A stretch of DNA of 64,000 nucleotides. Origin: Neopusillimonas aromaticivorans (GTDB lineage: Bacteria > Pseudomonadota > Gammaproteobacteria > Burkholderiales > Burkholderiaceae_B). A program made the translations under genes and the position numbers. The DNA lies in NCBI RefSeq assembly GCF_030344915.1, contig NZ_CP128233.1, positions 248,001-312,000 on the forward strand. The letters are read 5' to 3'. The notes under the pieces are model-generated. The model worked only from the letters and a program-made list of their open reading frames with translations, searched no databases and was not told the DNA's origin. This document shows, one piece after another, positions 31,849 to 41,314 of this stretch (position 1 is the first letter of the stretch; every line of letters begins with the position of its first letter).

Positions 31849-33032
31849 TTGATCAACCCGTCTTTACGAAACATTTCTTTAATGCCGCGTACCGCCTGGC
31901 GTGTACGCTGCTCGTTTTCAATCAGTGCAAAGCGCACATATTCGTCGCCATACTCGCCAAACCCGACCCCCGGCGAAACCGCCACCTTGGCCTGCTCGAG
32001 CAATTTCTTGGCAAACTCGAGCGAACCCAGCGCACGGTAAGGCTCGGGAATACGCGCCCAGATGTACATGGACGCCTTGGGAATATCGACCATCCAGCCG
32101 GCCTCGTGCAGGCCTTTGGCCAGGACATCACGCCGGTTGCGGTACTGTTCGACCACTTCGGCCACGCAGTCTTGCGGGCCTTCGAGTGCCGTGATGGCCG
32201 CCACCTGGATAGGTGTAAACGTGCCATAGTCGTGGTAGCTCTTGATGCGGGCCAATGCATTGACCAGTTCGGCGTTACCCACCATGAACCCCACACGCCA
32301 GCCGGCCATGTTGTAACTTTTGCTCATGGTGAAAAATTCAACCGCAACATCGCGCGCACCCGGCACCTGCATGATGGAAGGCGCCACATAACCGTCGAAG
32401 CAGATATCGGCGTAGGCCAGGTCGTGCACCACCAGAATATTGTGCTCTTTGGCCAGTGCCACGACCCGTTCGAAGAAGGACAACTCGACACATTGCGCCG
32501 TAGGATTGCTGGGAAAGCCCAGAATCATCATCTTTGGCTTGGGAATGGATTCTTTGACTGAACGCTCGATTTCTTCAAAGAAATCGAGCCCCGGTGTCAT
32601 GGGCACCGAACGAATGTTGGCACCTGCAATAACCGCCCCGTAAATATGGATGGGATAACTGGGATTCGGCACCAGTACGGTATCGCCGCGGTCAAGAGTC
32701 GCCAGCATCAGGTGCGCCAGACCTTCTTTGGAGCCAATGGTGACAATGGCTTCGGAATCGGGGTCAATGCTGACCCCGTAACGCCGGTCGTACCAGCCGG
32801 AAATAGCCCGGCGCAAACGCGGAATACCCTTGGAAACCGAGTAACCGTGGGTATCGGGGCGCGAAACGACTTCGACGAGTTTGTCGACAATGTGCTTTGG
32901 TGTGGAACCATCGGGGTTCCCCATCGACATGTCAATGATGTCCTCGCCACGACGGCGCGCCGCCATCTTGAGCTCGCCAGTAATATTGAAAACATACGGC
33001 GGCAAACGCTCAATGCGAGGAAAATTCGTCAT
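31845..33032 (-). CDS. alaC: PLP-dependent aminotransferase, AlaC-like
   Basis: Class I aminotransferase of 395 residues, intact, of the group annotated as glutamate-pyruvate transaminase AlaC. PLP lysine in MSKSYNMAGWRVGFM near residue 236, PLP-phosphate arginine in the same block, and FPSNPTAQCVELSFFE. The start MTNFPRIERLPPYVFNI is preceded by AAGGAAT at good spacing; longer in-frame starts are rejected. It is first in the operon with hom and thrC, which hints at a role in aspartate-family or alanine metabolism. The exact substrate is inferred. Confidence 0.88.
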   Translation of the reverse strand: MTNFPRIERLPPYVFNITGELKMAARRRGEDIIDMSMGNPDGSTPKHIVDKLVEVVSRPDTHGYSVSKGIPRLRRAISGWYDRRYGVSIDPDSEAIVTIGSKEGLAHLMLATLDRGDTVLVPNPSYPIHIYGAVIAGANIRSVPMTPGLDFFEEIERSVKESIPKPKMMILGFPSNPTAQCVELSFFERVVALAKEHNILVVHDLAYADICFDGYVAPSIMQVPGARDVAVEFFTMSKSYNMAGWRVGFMVGNAELVNALARIKSYHDYGTFTPIQVAAITALEGPQDCVAEVVEQYRNRRDVLAKGLHEAGWMVDIPKASMYIWARIPEPYRALGSLEFAKKLLEQAKVAVSPGVGFGEYGDEYVRFALIENEQRTRQAVRGIKEMFRKDGLIK

Positions 33033-33210
33033 GGTAATTCCTTGGGGGTTAAAAGAGGCTTGTAAGCGAAAAATGGGGCTGGTTAGCGCATAACCTAATA
33101 GTTTAAACGATAGCCCCAACCAATAAAAGGCGACCCGCTGCCCGACATGCACGGCATGGGTTCCGGCCACGATTGCGCTATGATCAGCCTTGTCCTCTGG
33201 AGTTTTTACC

Positions 33211-33659
33211 GTGCAATTGCAAGCTGAATCAAACCCTGCCCTGAATACCGTCACCGCTTACGGCGAGCACTATATTGAAATCAATGCCGTGCGGTTCGAC
33301 CATGCTGTGTACTTCGGTCCCGAAGGCGAGGTCAAGCGCTGGGAAACCACTCGGGTAAGTGACATTACCAGCCAGCAGCTGCGCGATATTGCAGGGCTTG
33401 CACACACTGCGGTTTCACCCTTGATTTTCTGGATGCCCCCGAGGGCCGTCCGACCAGACCCGACGATGCGCCAGAAGTCATTCTGGTCGGCACCGGGAAA
33501 CAGCAACATTTTCTGCCAGCGGCGGTTATTCGTCCGCTGCTTGACGCGGGTATCGGCGTAGAAGCCATGAGTACGCACGCTGCCGCCCGCACCTACAACA
33601 TTTTGATGGCAGAGGGGCGCCGTGTCGTTGCCGCCCTGCTGCCACTGGAGTCAACATGA
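33211..33659 (+). CDS. Mth938-like / DUF498 domain protein (one frameshift)
   Basis: Small protein of about 149 residues after repair, in the Mth938-like fold family, which has a homologue in respiratory complex I assembly (NDUFAF3) but no firm bacterial function. The GTG start follows CTCTGGAG at eight bases. Family blocks are FDHAVYFGPEGEVKRW, LVGTGKQQHFLPA and GVEAMSTHAAARTYNILMAE. One base is missing in 33418-33422 (either C or T). The stop overlaps the bcp start as ATGA. Confidence 0.85.
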
Positions 33660-34126
33660 GCGAAATATCCATCGGCTCTGCCGTTCCTGCCTTTACCGCA
33701 CAAAGCACCGCCGGCGACATCACCAACGCCAGCCTTGAAGGGCACTGGACAGTGCTGTATTTTTACCCGAAAGACAGCACACCAGGCTGTACCACCCAGG
33801 CGCAGAATTTTCGGGATCGCATCGACGACTTCAAGGCAGCGGGTTGCCAGGTGATGGGTGTGTCACGCGACTCCATCAAATCGCACCAGAACTTCATCGG
33901 CAAACAAGAATTGCCATTCACACTGATCTCGGACCCCGACGAAACACTGTGCAACCTGTTCGGCGTCATGAAAATGAAAAACATGTACGGTAAACAGGTC
34001 AGGGGTATTGAGCGCAGCACCTTCCTGATCAACCCGCAAGGTGTTGTCACCCACGAATGGCGTGGCCTTAAAGTGCCCGGTCATGTTGACCAGGTACTGC
34101 AAACCGTCACTGCAGCGGCTCAATAA
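33656..34126 (+). CDS. bcp: Thiol peroxidase Bcp (peroxiredoxin Q)
   Basis: Thioredoxin-dependent peroxidase that reduces hydroperoxides, 156 residues, intact. The peroxidatic cysteine lies in DSTPGCTTQAQNFRD near residue 46, and a second cysteine in AAGCQVMGVS five residues later fits the Prx-Q type. RGIERSTFLINPQG is the conserved C-terminal block. It lies in a plus-strand run with the Mth938-like gene, phoH and pdxA. Confidence 0.94.
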   Translation: MSEISIGSAVPAFTAQSTAGDITNASLEGHWTVLYFYPKDSTPGCTTQAQNFRDRIDDFKAAGCQVMGVSRDSIKSHQNFIGKQELPFTLISDPDETLCNLFGVMKMKNMYGKQVRGIERSTFLINPQGVVTHEWRGLKVPGHVDQVLQTVTAAAQ

Positions 34127-34163
34127 GCCCCTACCCCAGCCCACGCTCAGGAGCCTCCACCTT

Positions 34164-35909
34164 ATGCCGCTACCCAAGTTGCCGACCCGCCCGGGAAGCC
34201 TCGTTACTGTCGACAAAACCCTTGATGCCTTCATCACATCACCCGACGAGCAACCCGCCCCGCCGGCACCCCCAGGGCTCGCAAGTCAACACGCCGCAAA
34301 GCCAGTACGGCAACGGCGGCTGCCGAAGGGTCTTTGAATGCCCTTGCCTCGCCGGAAGCTGAAAACCCGGACGTGACCCCGACTGAACCCGTTGCACCGC
34401 CCGTTATTGCCTCAAAGAAGCGGTTGTCCGTCACGACGACACCTTCCATCAGCGAACAACCTGTCGTTGCGCCAAAATCGCGCAACACAAAGAAACCGCG
34501 CCTGGATGTCGAGAAACGCAAGATGTTCGTGCTCGACACCAATGTCCTGCTTCACGATCCCAGCTCGCTGTTCAAGTTTGAAGAACACGATGTCTTTCTT
34601 CCCATGCTGGTTCTCGAAGAGCTCGATCACCAGAAAAAAGGCATGTCGGAAGTGGCCCGTAATGCCCGTCAAGCCAGCCGTTATCTTGACAGCCTGGTTG
34701 CAGACAACAAGGGGTCGGTAGAAAGTCTTCACCTTGACGCACTGGGCAATGCAGAGGCCCGTGGCGCATTGCATTTCCAGACGACAGCCCTGCAATCAGA
34801 GCTGCCCATGACGCTGCCTGCCGGCAAGGCCGACAATGTGATTCTGGGCGTGGTTCACGCCCTGCAGCAACAGCACACAGACCGCGAAGTGGTCCTGGTG
34901 TCGAAAGACATCAACATGCGCCTGAAGGCACTCGCTCTGGGCCTTCATGCTGAAGACTACTACAACGATCATGTGATTGACGATTCCGATTTGCTGTACG
35001 AAGGCGTCATGCCGCTGCCAGACAATTTCTGGAGCCAGCATGGTAAGGACGTGGAGTCCTGGCAACAGGGCGGCACGACGTTCTACCGCATCAAGGGGCC
35101 ACTGTGCGCGCAGCTGATTGTCAACGAATTCGTGTTTCTGGAAGGTGAAATGCCGCTGTATGCCCAGGTGAAGGAAGTCACTGGCAAAAGCGCGGTACTG
35201 GCCACCTTGCGTGACTACAGCCACAGCAAAAACAATGTATGGGGCATTACCGCCAAAAACCGAGAGCAGAACTTTGCCATGAATCTGCTCATGAACCCTG
35301 ACTGCGATTTCGTTTCGCTACTGGGTCAGGCGGGTACAGGCAAGACGCTGCTGGCGCTTGCTGCCGGGCTGACCCAAACCCTGAAACACGTCGATACTCT
35401 GAAATCATCATCACCCGGGCTACCGTGCCTGTCGGCGATGAAATCGGTTTTTTGCCAGGTACTGAAGAAGAAAAAATGCTGCCCTGGATGGGAGCACTGG
35501 AAGACAACCTCGAGGTCCTTCACCTGGGCACCGGCAATCCGGGCTACACCGCCAGCAATGGTACCGACAGCACTAAAAACGCCACCATGGAAATGATCCG
35601 TTCACGCATCAAGGTTAAGTCAATGAGTTTCATGCGTGGACGTACCTTCCTGAACAAATACCTGATCATCGACGAAGCCCAGAACCTGACGCCGAAACAG
35701 ATGAAAACACTGGTCACCCGAGCCGGCCCCGGGACCAAAATCGTTTGCCTTGGCAATATTGCGCAAATCGACACCCCTACCTGACCGAAGGCAGCTCGGG
35801 CCTGACCTATGTGGTTGACCGATTTAAAGGGTGGCCGCATTCCGGGCATATTACCCTGCAGCGCGGCGAGCGCTCACGACTGGCCGACTACGCCAGCGAA
35901 GCCCTCTAA
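34164..35909 (+). CDS. PIN-PhoH family protein (three frameshifts)
   Basis: Fusion of a PIN-type ribonuclease domain and a PhoH ATPase/helicase domain, 582 residues when repaired. Such PhoH2-like proteins are RNA helicase-nucleases. PIN motif: MFVLDTNVLLHDP near residue 125; Walker A: GQAGTGKTLLALAAG; Walker B: YLIIDEAQNLTPKQM. The start MPLPKLPTRPGSLVTV follows AGGAG. Breaks: 34269-34273 (C5), about 35397-35401 (EIIITRATVPVGDEIGF expected next), and 35774-35777 (C4; AQIDTPYLTEGSSGL). The first break would otherwise make the protein appear to start at an internal Met. Six bases separate it from pdxA. Confidence 0.88.
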
Positions 35910-35915
35910 ACGATC

Positions 35916-36938
35916 ATGACCCATCACGACAACAACCCGGACACAAAACCGGTCGGCATTACCCTCGGTGATGCTGCCGGCATCGGGCCCGAAATCATCA
36001 TCCGCCTGCTGGCCGAAGGGCCAGCCTGGCCGGTTGTGGTCTACGGAGACCACGGTGTACTCGAACGCACCATCAAGGCGCTCGATCTTGCAGACAGGCT
36101 CTTCATCAACAGTTACCACCGCGTTGATGACATTGCCTGGCCCTTGGCCAAAGGCGCCATTGCTGTCGTTAACCGTCACAGCCCCCTGCCCGACACGGTT
36201 CAGCCCGGCGTGCTGAATGCCCATGCCGGACGCGCCGCCTACGAGTACGTTTGCCACGCCACCGATGATGCGCTGGCCGGCAAACTGCGGGCCGTTGTCA
36301 CCGCGCCGTTAAACAAGGCCGCCATGCAACTGGGCGGCATCAATTACCCGGGGCATACCGAAATCCTGGCAGACCGCACCGGCACCGCACATTTCGCCAT
36401 GATGCTGGCCAATCAAGAGCTGCGCGTCATCCTGGTCACCATTCATATCCCGTTGGTCGATGTCAGCCCAAGCCTGACGATCGACAAGGAACTTCAAACC
36501 ATACGGCTGGCGTACCAAGCCTGTCGTCATGCCGGCGTTACTGCCCCACGGGTCGCTGTTGCCGGGTTGAACCCGCACGCAGGCGAACATGGCAAGTTCG
36601 GACACGAAGAAAGCGACATCATCGAGCCCGCCATTGCCCTGGCTCGCTCCGAGGGGATCAATGTTTCGGGCCCATGGCCAGGCGACACCATTTTCATGCG
36701 AGCCCGTCGGGGTGAGTTCGACATTGTGGTCGCCCAATACCACGACCAGGGGCTGATTCCGGTCAAATATCTGGGTGTTGATGAAGGAGTCAACGTGACG
36801 GTTGGCTTGCCATTCATTCGCACCAGCGTTGACCACGGCACGGCTTTCGACATTGCCGGCAAAGGCATCGCCGATGCCGGCTCACTGAAAGCAGCGTTCA
36901 ATATGGCCTTGGCCATGTCGGGGGCCACGCCCGATTGA
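35916..36938 (+). CDS. pdxA: 4-hydroxythreonine-4-phosphate dehydrogenase
   Basis: NAD-dependent enzyme of DXP-dependent pyridoxal phosphate synthesis, 340 residues, intact. Family blocks: GITLGDAAGIGPEI, NYPGHTEILADRTG with a metal-binding histidine, LNPHAGEHGKFGHEE, and VAQYHDQGLIPVKYLG. It is last in the plus-strand run; in many proteobacteria pdxA instead lies next to ksgA. Its DXP-derived partner precursor comes from dxs, also in this window. Confidence 0.94.
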   Translation: MTHHDNNPDTKPVGITLGDAAGIGPEIIIRLLAEGPAWPVVVYGDHGVLERTIKALDLADRLFINSYHRVDDIAWPLAKGAIAVVNRHSPLPDTVQPGVLNAHAGRAAYEYVCHATDDALAGKLRAVVTAPLNKAAMQLGGINYPGHTEILADRTGTAHFAMMLANQELRVILVTIHIPLVDVSPSLTIDKELQTIRLAYQACRHAGVTAPRVAVAGLNPHAGEHGKFGHEESDIIEPAIALARSEGINVSGPWPGDTIFMRARRGEFDIVVAQYHDQGLIPVKYLGVDEGVNVTVGLPFIRTSVDHGTAFDIAGKGIADAGSLKAAFNMALAMSGATPD

Positions 36939-37031
36939 TTGCCACCGGGTTCCCACCACTGCCTGCCACAGGCAACCCGCGACAAGTGGCCAGCCCGTGT
37001 CACCGTTCAAAACGGGGAAAACCTTCAGCGC

Positions 37032-38409
37032 TTATTGCAACCCCGATGTAAAGTTAAGGAAGCGTGTGCTGGCCCCTGGAAGGTCAGGCGCACCGAACCG
37101 ATTGGCCCGTTACGCTGTTTGCCGATAATGATTTCGGCGGTGCCTTTATCGGGTGAATCGGGGTTGTACACTTCATCTCGGTAAATAAACAAGATCAGAT
37201 CGGCGTCCTGTTCAATAGCGCCCGATTCGCGCAAGTCACTCATGACCGGGCGCTTGTTGGGCCGCTGTTCAAGGCTTCGGTTCAACTGCGACAAGGCAAT
37301 CAGCGGGCAATTCAGTTCTTTGGCCAGGCCTTTCAGCGAACGGCTGATTTCCGAAATTTCAGTCGCCCGGTTTTCACCGGCCGAATTGGCCGACATCAAC
37401 TGCATGTAGTCGATAATGATCAGACCCAGTTGCCCGCATTGACGGGCCAGACGCCGCGCACGGGCACGCACCTCCATTGAACTGAGCGCCGGGGTTTCAT
37501 CAATATAAATCTGGGCTTCCTGCACCTGCTGGACGGCATGCGTCAGGCGCGGCCAGTCTTCAGCAGTCAGTTTTCCGGTTCGCATGCGATGCTGATCAAG
37601 CATGCCCACCGAACCCACCATACGCATGGCCAACTGGACCGCCCCCATTTCCATGGAAAATACCGCTACCGGCAAGCCCTGTTCAATGGCGACATGCTCA
37701 CCGATGTTCATGGAAAACGACGTTTTACCCATCGACGGACGACCGGCCACGATAATCAGATCGCCGGGCTGCAACCCCGACGTCATGCGATCGAGGTCAT
37801 TGAAGCCCGTCGGTACACCGGTAATATCGGAACCACCCTCACGGTGATACAGTTCGTCGATGCGCTCGACCACCTGGGTCAGCAAGGGCTGGATTTCCTG
37901 AAAACCGGTGGCACCGCGTGCCCCTTCCTGGGCAATCTGGAACACCCGGGATTCCGCCTCATCAAGCAATTGACGAGCTTCCTTGCCCTGCGGGTTAAAG
38001 GCGGCCGCCGCAATTTCATCCGCCACCGACACCAGCTTGCGCAGCATAGAGCGTTCACGCACGATTTCGGCATAGCGGCGGATGTTGGCTGCGGACGGCG
38101 TATTGTGCGCCAGTGCATTCAGATAAGCCAGCCCCCAACCTCTTCACCCTTCCCGGCACTGGCCAATGACTCATACACCGTGACAACGTCTGCCGGTCGT
38201 GCGAGGCTGATCAGGCGCGTGATGTGCTGCCAGATGATTTTGTGATCGAAACGGTAAAAGTCATCTTCGCCAACCACATCAGTAATACGGTCGAAAGCGG
38301 CATTGTCGAGCAACAAGCCACCCAAAACCGACTGTTCGGCCTCGATGGAGTGCGGAGGAACCCGCAAATAATCTAGCTGCTTGTCACCGGTTGGTTGTAC
38401 GTTTTCCAC
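37032..38409 (-). CDS. dnaB: Replicative DNA helicase DnaB (two frameshifts)
   Basis: Hexameric helicase of the replication fork, 459 residues when repaired. N-terminal domain PPHSIEAEQSVLGGLLLD; RecA-like domain with Walker A AGRPSMGKTSFSMNI, GLIIIDYMQLM and LSQLNRSLEQRPNKRP. One base is missing at 38132-38136 (C5; EEVGGLAYLNALAHNTPS expected). A second, easy to miss, is at 37073-37076 (C4): correcting it gives the family-like end FQGASTRFLNFTSGLQ and stop TAA at 37034-37032, instead of the odd tail with HRGCNKR. Confidence 0.93.
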
Positions 38410-38436
38410 GAAGGCAATCCAGAAGAAACAAAATGG

Positions 38437-38459
38437 AAAAAGCCGGCTTGCACCGGCTT
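38437..38459 (-). terminator. Rho-independent terminator after rplI
   Basis: On the minus strand AAGCCGG-TGCAAG-CCGGCTT is followed directly by TTT, making five T in a row. It lies about 70 bases after the rplI stop and before the dnaB start, so it probably ends the ribosomal operon and gives dnaB its own or read-through transcription. Confidence 0.7.
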
Positions 38460-38529
38460 CTTCAGGGGGCCAGGTACTTCACATTGCTGTGAAATGTACC
38501 ATGGCGGACGACAGGGTCTTGAACCGAAG

Positions 38530-38982
38530 TTAGACCATTTCGCCTTGAACATTGACAGTGATGTCAACCACGACGTCAGCATGCAATGCGACCTGGGCGG
38601 GGAACTCGCCCACCGCCTTGATCGCGCCGTCGGGCAGGCGAACCTGCGACTTGACGACCTGGAAGCCGCCTTCTTGCAGAGCTGCAGCGATGTCCATGGT
38701 GGTAACCGAACCGAACAGGCGGCCGTCAACACCCGCTTTCTGGGACATCTTGAGCAGGAAGCCGCCCAGTTTTTCGCCTGTGGCCTGAGCCGCAGCCAGA
38801 CGCTCGGCCTGTTGCTTTTCAAGTTCGGCGCGGCGTGCTTCGAATTCTTTCAAAGCCGCTTCAGTGGCGCGGCGAGCGATTTTTTGAGGAATCAGGTAGT
38901 TACGGGCGAAGCCGTCGCGAACACGGACGACGTCACCGAGGTTACCCAGATTGCTGACTTTTTCGAGCAGAATAACTTGCAT
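38530..38982 (-). CDS. rplI: 50S ribosomal protein L9
   Basis: Large-subunit protein at the base of the L1 stalk, 150 residues, intact. The N-terminal signature MQVILLEKVSNLGNLGDVV and RDGFARNYLIPQKIA are complete; a long central helix and C-terminal domain follow. It is last of rpsF-priB-rpsR-rplI, 15 bases after rpsR. Confidence 0.96.
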   Translation of the reverse strand: MQVILLEKVSNLGNLGDVVRVRDGFARNYLIPQKIARRATEAALKEFEARRAELEKQQAERLAAAQATGEKLGGFLLKMSQKAGVDGRLFGSVTTMDIAAALQEGGFQVVKSQVRLPDGAIKAVGEFPAQVALHADVVVDITVNVQGEMV

Positions 38983-38997
38983 GACTTTAACCTCGGA

Positions 38998-39270
38998 TTA
39001 TTTGTGGTTGTCGGTGTAAGGCAACAACGCCAGGAAACGGGCACGCTTGACAGCGGTGTCGAGCTGGCGCTGGTAGTGCGCCTTGGTGCCGGTCAGGCGG
39101 GCGGGGATGATTTTGCCGTTTTCCTGGATGAAATCGCGCAGGGTATCGAGATCTTTGTAGTCAACCTGCTCGACACCGGCAGCGGTGAAGCGGCAGAACT
39201 TGCGACGCTTGAAAAGCGGGTTCTGCTGGTTGAACTTGCGTTTTTCTTTGCCTTTTTTGAAGAAAGCCAT
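38998..39270 (-). CDS. rpsR: 30S ribosomal protein S18
   Basis: Small-subunit protein that binds 16S rRNA with S6, 90 residues, intact. Signature FCRFTAAGVEQVDYKDLDTL and C-terminal TAVKRARFLALLPYTD. It lies between priB and rplI in the usual order. Confidence 0.96.
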   Translation of the reverse strand: MAFFKKGKEKRKFNQQNPLFKRRKFCRFTAAGVEQVDYKDLDTLRDFIQENGKIIPARLTGTKAHYQRQLDTAVKRARFLALLPYTDNHK

Positions 39271-39363
39271 AATGTGCCTCTTGAGTGCTTGAGCCTGTGG
39301 CCCAATCGGTATTAAGTATGCATCGGGCCAAATGCCCGTGCGAGAACTGGAACTACAACGCGG

Positions 39364-39684
39364 CTAAACGGTCACCGGACCGTCATCGGCGTAAACACGC
39401 GACGCCTGCTGTATATGCAACACCAGTTTGCTGGCCCCTTTTCTGACCGGAGCAAGAAAACCTTCGATGTTGAGCAAAACCCCCAACGGGGTTTGGGCCA
39501 TCAGCAGGCCGATATCGCCCAAGGCTACTGCGACTATGGAAAACTGCACACGGCGCATTGCACCGGCTTCCATGACATCAGAAACGTGATCCAAAACCAG
39601 CTCAGTGACCGGAACCCCTGCCGGGGTATAACGCAGCGGCTTGATTTCAAGCACACTGGCGGTAGTGCGAAACTGGTTCAACAC
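39364..39684 (-). CDS. priB: Primosomal replication protein N (PriB)
   Basis: Single-stranded-DNA-binding OB-fold protein that helps reload DnaB at stalled forks, 106 residues. Blocks: LRYTPAGVPVTELVLDH near residue 17 and TPLGVLLNIEGFLAPVRKG. The start is non-standard: GTG at 39684-39682, with AGG five bases upstream, or the following TTG; no ATG is in reach. It lies between rpsF and rpsR, the proteobacterial arrangement, and near dnaB, whose loading it supports. Confidence 0.88.
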   Translation of the reverse strand: MLNQFRTTASVLEIKPLRYTPAGVPVTELVLDHVSDVMEAGAMRRVQFSIVAVALGDIGLLMAQTPLGVLLNIEGFLAPVRKGASKLVLHIQQASRVYADDGPVTV

Positions 39685-39706
39685 GTTGCCTGTGGGTGAC
39701 GCGGGT

Positions 39707-40078
39707 TTACTCGGCGCTGGCCGCTGCGTCGTTGCTGGACTTGCGTGCTTCTTCGCGTTCGACGGACTTCATCATGATGGAAGGCGCAGTTTCAGCTTTT
39801 TTGGTTTTGACAACCAGGTGACGCAAGACGGCGTCGTTGTAGCGGAACGAGTGCTCGAGTTCGTCGAGTGTGGTCTGGTCGCACTCGATGTTCATGCACA
39901 CATAGTGTGCCTTGACCAGTTTCTGGATCGGGTAAGCCAACTGGCGACGGCCCCAGTCTTCAAGACGGTGCACTGTACCTTTGTTACCGGTAACCAAGCC
40001 TTGGTAGCGCTCGATCATGGCGGGCACTTGCTCGCTTTGATCGGGGTGCACAATAAACACTACTTCGTAGTGACGCAT
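39707..40078 (-). CDS. rpsF: 30S ribosomal protein S6
   Basis: Small-subunit protein pairing with S18, 123 residues, intact. Start MRHYEVVFIVHPDQSEQV after a strong AAGGAGT site. GRRQLAYPIQKLVKAHYV is the family core; the acidic/Ala tail after residue 100 is typical of proteobacterial S6. First gene of the ribosomal operon. A hairpin and promoter are visible upstream. Confidence 0.96.
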   Translation of the reverse strand: MRHYEVVFIVHPDQSEQVPAMIERYQGLVTGNKGTVHRLEDWGRRQLAYPIQKLVKAHYVCMNIECDQTTLDELEHSFRYNDAVLRHLVVKTKKAETAPSIMMKSVEREEARKSSNDAAASAE

Positions 40079-40101
40079 AGGTAGGACTCCTTGAGGATAG
40101 C

Positions 40102-40128
40102 TTTTACGGCCTGCGATAAGCCGCAAAA
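40102..40128 (-). promoter_or_regulatory. Leader hairpin before rpsF (possible S6:S18 autoregulatory site)
   Basis: On the minus strand TTTTGCGGC and GCCGTAAAA form a nine-base stem (one G-U pair) around the loop TTATCGCAG, ending 23 bases before the rpsF start and just upstream of its ribosome binding site. S6:S18 complexes are known to bind rpsF leaders in many bacteria. I cannot confirm the conserved bulge of that motif, so the assignment is tentative. Confidence 0.35.
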
Positions 40129-40188
40129 GGGTCAGCCCGCAGACAAAGCGCGTAAACGCACCCATGCCCGTCGAGCAAGAAACCGCTA

Positions 40189-40218
40189 ATGATAGCACGA
40201 AGCTGTTTTTCCGGGCAA
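40189..40218 (-). promoter_or_regulatory. Predicted sigma-70 promoter of the rpsF operon
   Basis: Minus-strand TTGCCC (40213-40218) and TATCAT (40189-40194) with an 18-base spacer, about 110 bases upstream of rpsF, leaving room for the leader hairpin. Confidence 0.5.
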
Positions 40219-40302
40219 TGATTGCGGGTTGTATCACAGGGCTACACCCCTGCCTGAAATCGCTTTCAGTTCAGGCAAATAGCAGCAACACACATCAAAC
40301 AA

Positions 40303-40330
40303 GACGGGCAGACCCCAAGGCCTGCCCGTC
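40303..40330 (-). terminator. Probable terminator after folE2
   Basis: GACGGGCAG and CTGCCCGTC form a nine-base perfect stem around a ten-base loop, 21 bases after the folE2 stop. The following minus-strand sequence is TTGTTTG, a moderate U-tract. Confidence 0.55.
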
Positions 40331-40351
40331 GGCAAAACATGCTGCAAAAAA

Positions 40352-41155
40352 TCAGCCTTCAACCACGGCGTAGGCAGAATGGTTATGAATGGATTCAAAG
40401 TTTTCAGCCTCGACACGGAAGCGCTGAACCCCGTTGATTGACTGCAATTGCACGGCCACATCACGCACCAGATCTTCCACGAACTTGGGGTTTTCGTAAG
40501 CACGTTCGGTAACGAACTTTTCGTCACCACGCTTGAGCAGCCCCCATAACTCACACGAAGCCTGTTGTTCGATACCCTGAATGAGCGCATTCACATCGAT
40601 GGCATCAACAGTATCGAATACTGCCTCGACCGTAACGTGTGAGCGCTGATTATGCGCACCGTACTGGGAAATGGCTTTGGAACACGGACAAAGACTGGTC
40701 ACAGGCACCAGTACAGACAATTCGAACTGCACGTCATCTGCCGTGGCGATCGCCTTCCAGGACACTTCGTAGTCCATCAGGCTGGCAACCTGGGATACCG
40801 GGGCCACCTTTTCAATGAAATACGGGAATCGCGCGCGGATGTCGCCCTTTTCCGCATTCAGCAGAGGCAGCATGTTCTGGGCCATTTCGCAGAACAACGC
40901 TGGCGTCATGGGCGTTGCACGATAGCGCTCGAGCAGGGCGACAAAACGCGACATGTGCGTGCCTTTTTCATGGGCAGGCAGCGCAACGGTAAGCTCCCAG
41001 TCGGCTACGGTGGGCATCGGCTGGCCGCCTGCGCCGCTGACCAGCATGGGGTGACGTACACCCCGAACCCCGACACGCTGGATCGGCATCCGGCGGGTAT
41101 CGGCCGAGCTTTGAACATCGGGCATGACGGCAGCAGAATCAGTGATGGAGTTCAT
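40352..41155 (-). CDS. folE2: GTP cyclohydrolase FolE2 (type IB)
   Basis: Makes dihydroneopterin triphosphate from GTP for folate and pterin synthesis. 267 residues, intact. The type IB catalytic cysteine lies in VTSLCPCSKAISQYGAHNQR near residue 152; AHEKGTHMSRFVALLE near residue 62 and the C-terminal ESIHNHSAYA complete the family pattern. Type IB enzymes do not depend strictly on zinc and are often Zur-controlled; I see no clear Zur box. It is 149 bases downstream of dxs on the same strand. Confidence 0.95.
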   Translation of the reverse strand: MNSITDSAAVMPDVQSSADTRRMPIQRVGVRGVRHPMLVSGAGGQPMPTVADWELTVALPAHEKGTHMSRFVALLERYRATPMTPALFCEMAQNMLPLLNAEKGDIRARFPYFIEKVAPVSQVASLMDYEVSWKAIATADDVQFELSVLVPVTSLCPCSKAISQYGAHNQRSHVTVEAVFDTVDAIDVNALIQGIEQQASCELWGLLKRGDEKFVTERAYENPKFVEDLVRDVAVQLQSINGVQRFRVEAENFESIHNHSAYAVVEG

Positions 41156-41289
41156 GATTTGACCTGTATAAAACCGGACGATGCCGGGACAATGAATGAT
41201 AACGACTCTACATTACCCTGACGTTCAAGCGGTGTCGAGCATAACCCCTGGGTTCGACAGGTTTTTGCGGGACACCCTATTGACACGAT

Positions 41290-41314
41290 TTTGTCCTGGA
41301 CAAACTAGGACAAA
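41290..41314. repeat. GGACAAA inverted/direct repeats at the dxs stop codon
   Basis: TTTGTCC (41290-41296), one base, GGACAAA (41298-41304), then after the dxs stop codon (cta, 41305-41307) a second GGACAAA (41308-41314). The first two form a 15-base palindrome. It lies about 135 bases upstream of folE2. It could be an operator or a weak RNA hairpin; function unknown. Confidence 0.45.

Noticed and set aside
36939..37031. Terminator between convergent pdxA and dnaB
   Set aside because: A nested imperfect hairpin (GGGTT..GCCTG/CAGGC..AACCC) without a U-tract; not convincing.
41156..41304. Zur box controlling folE2
   Set aside because: Only weak dyad symmetry (AATG...CATT) is seen; it does not match the usual Zur palindrome well enough.
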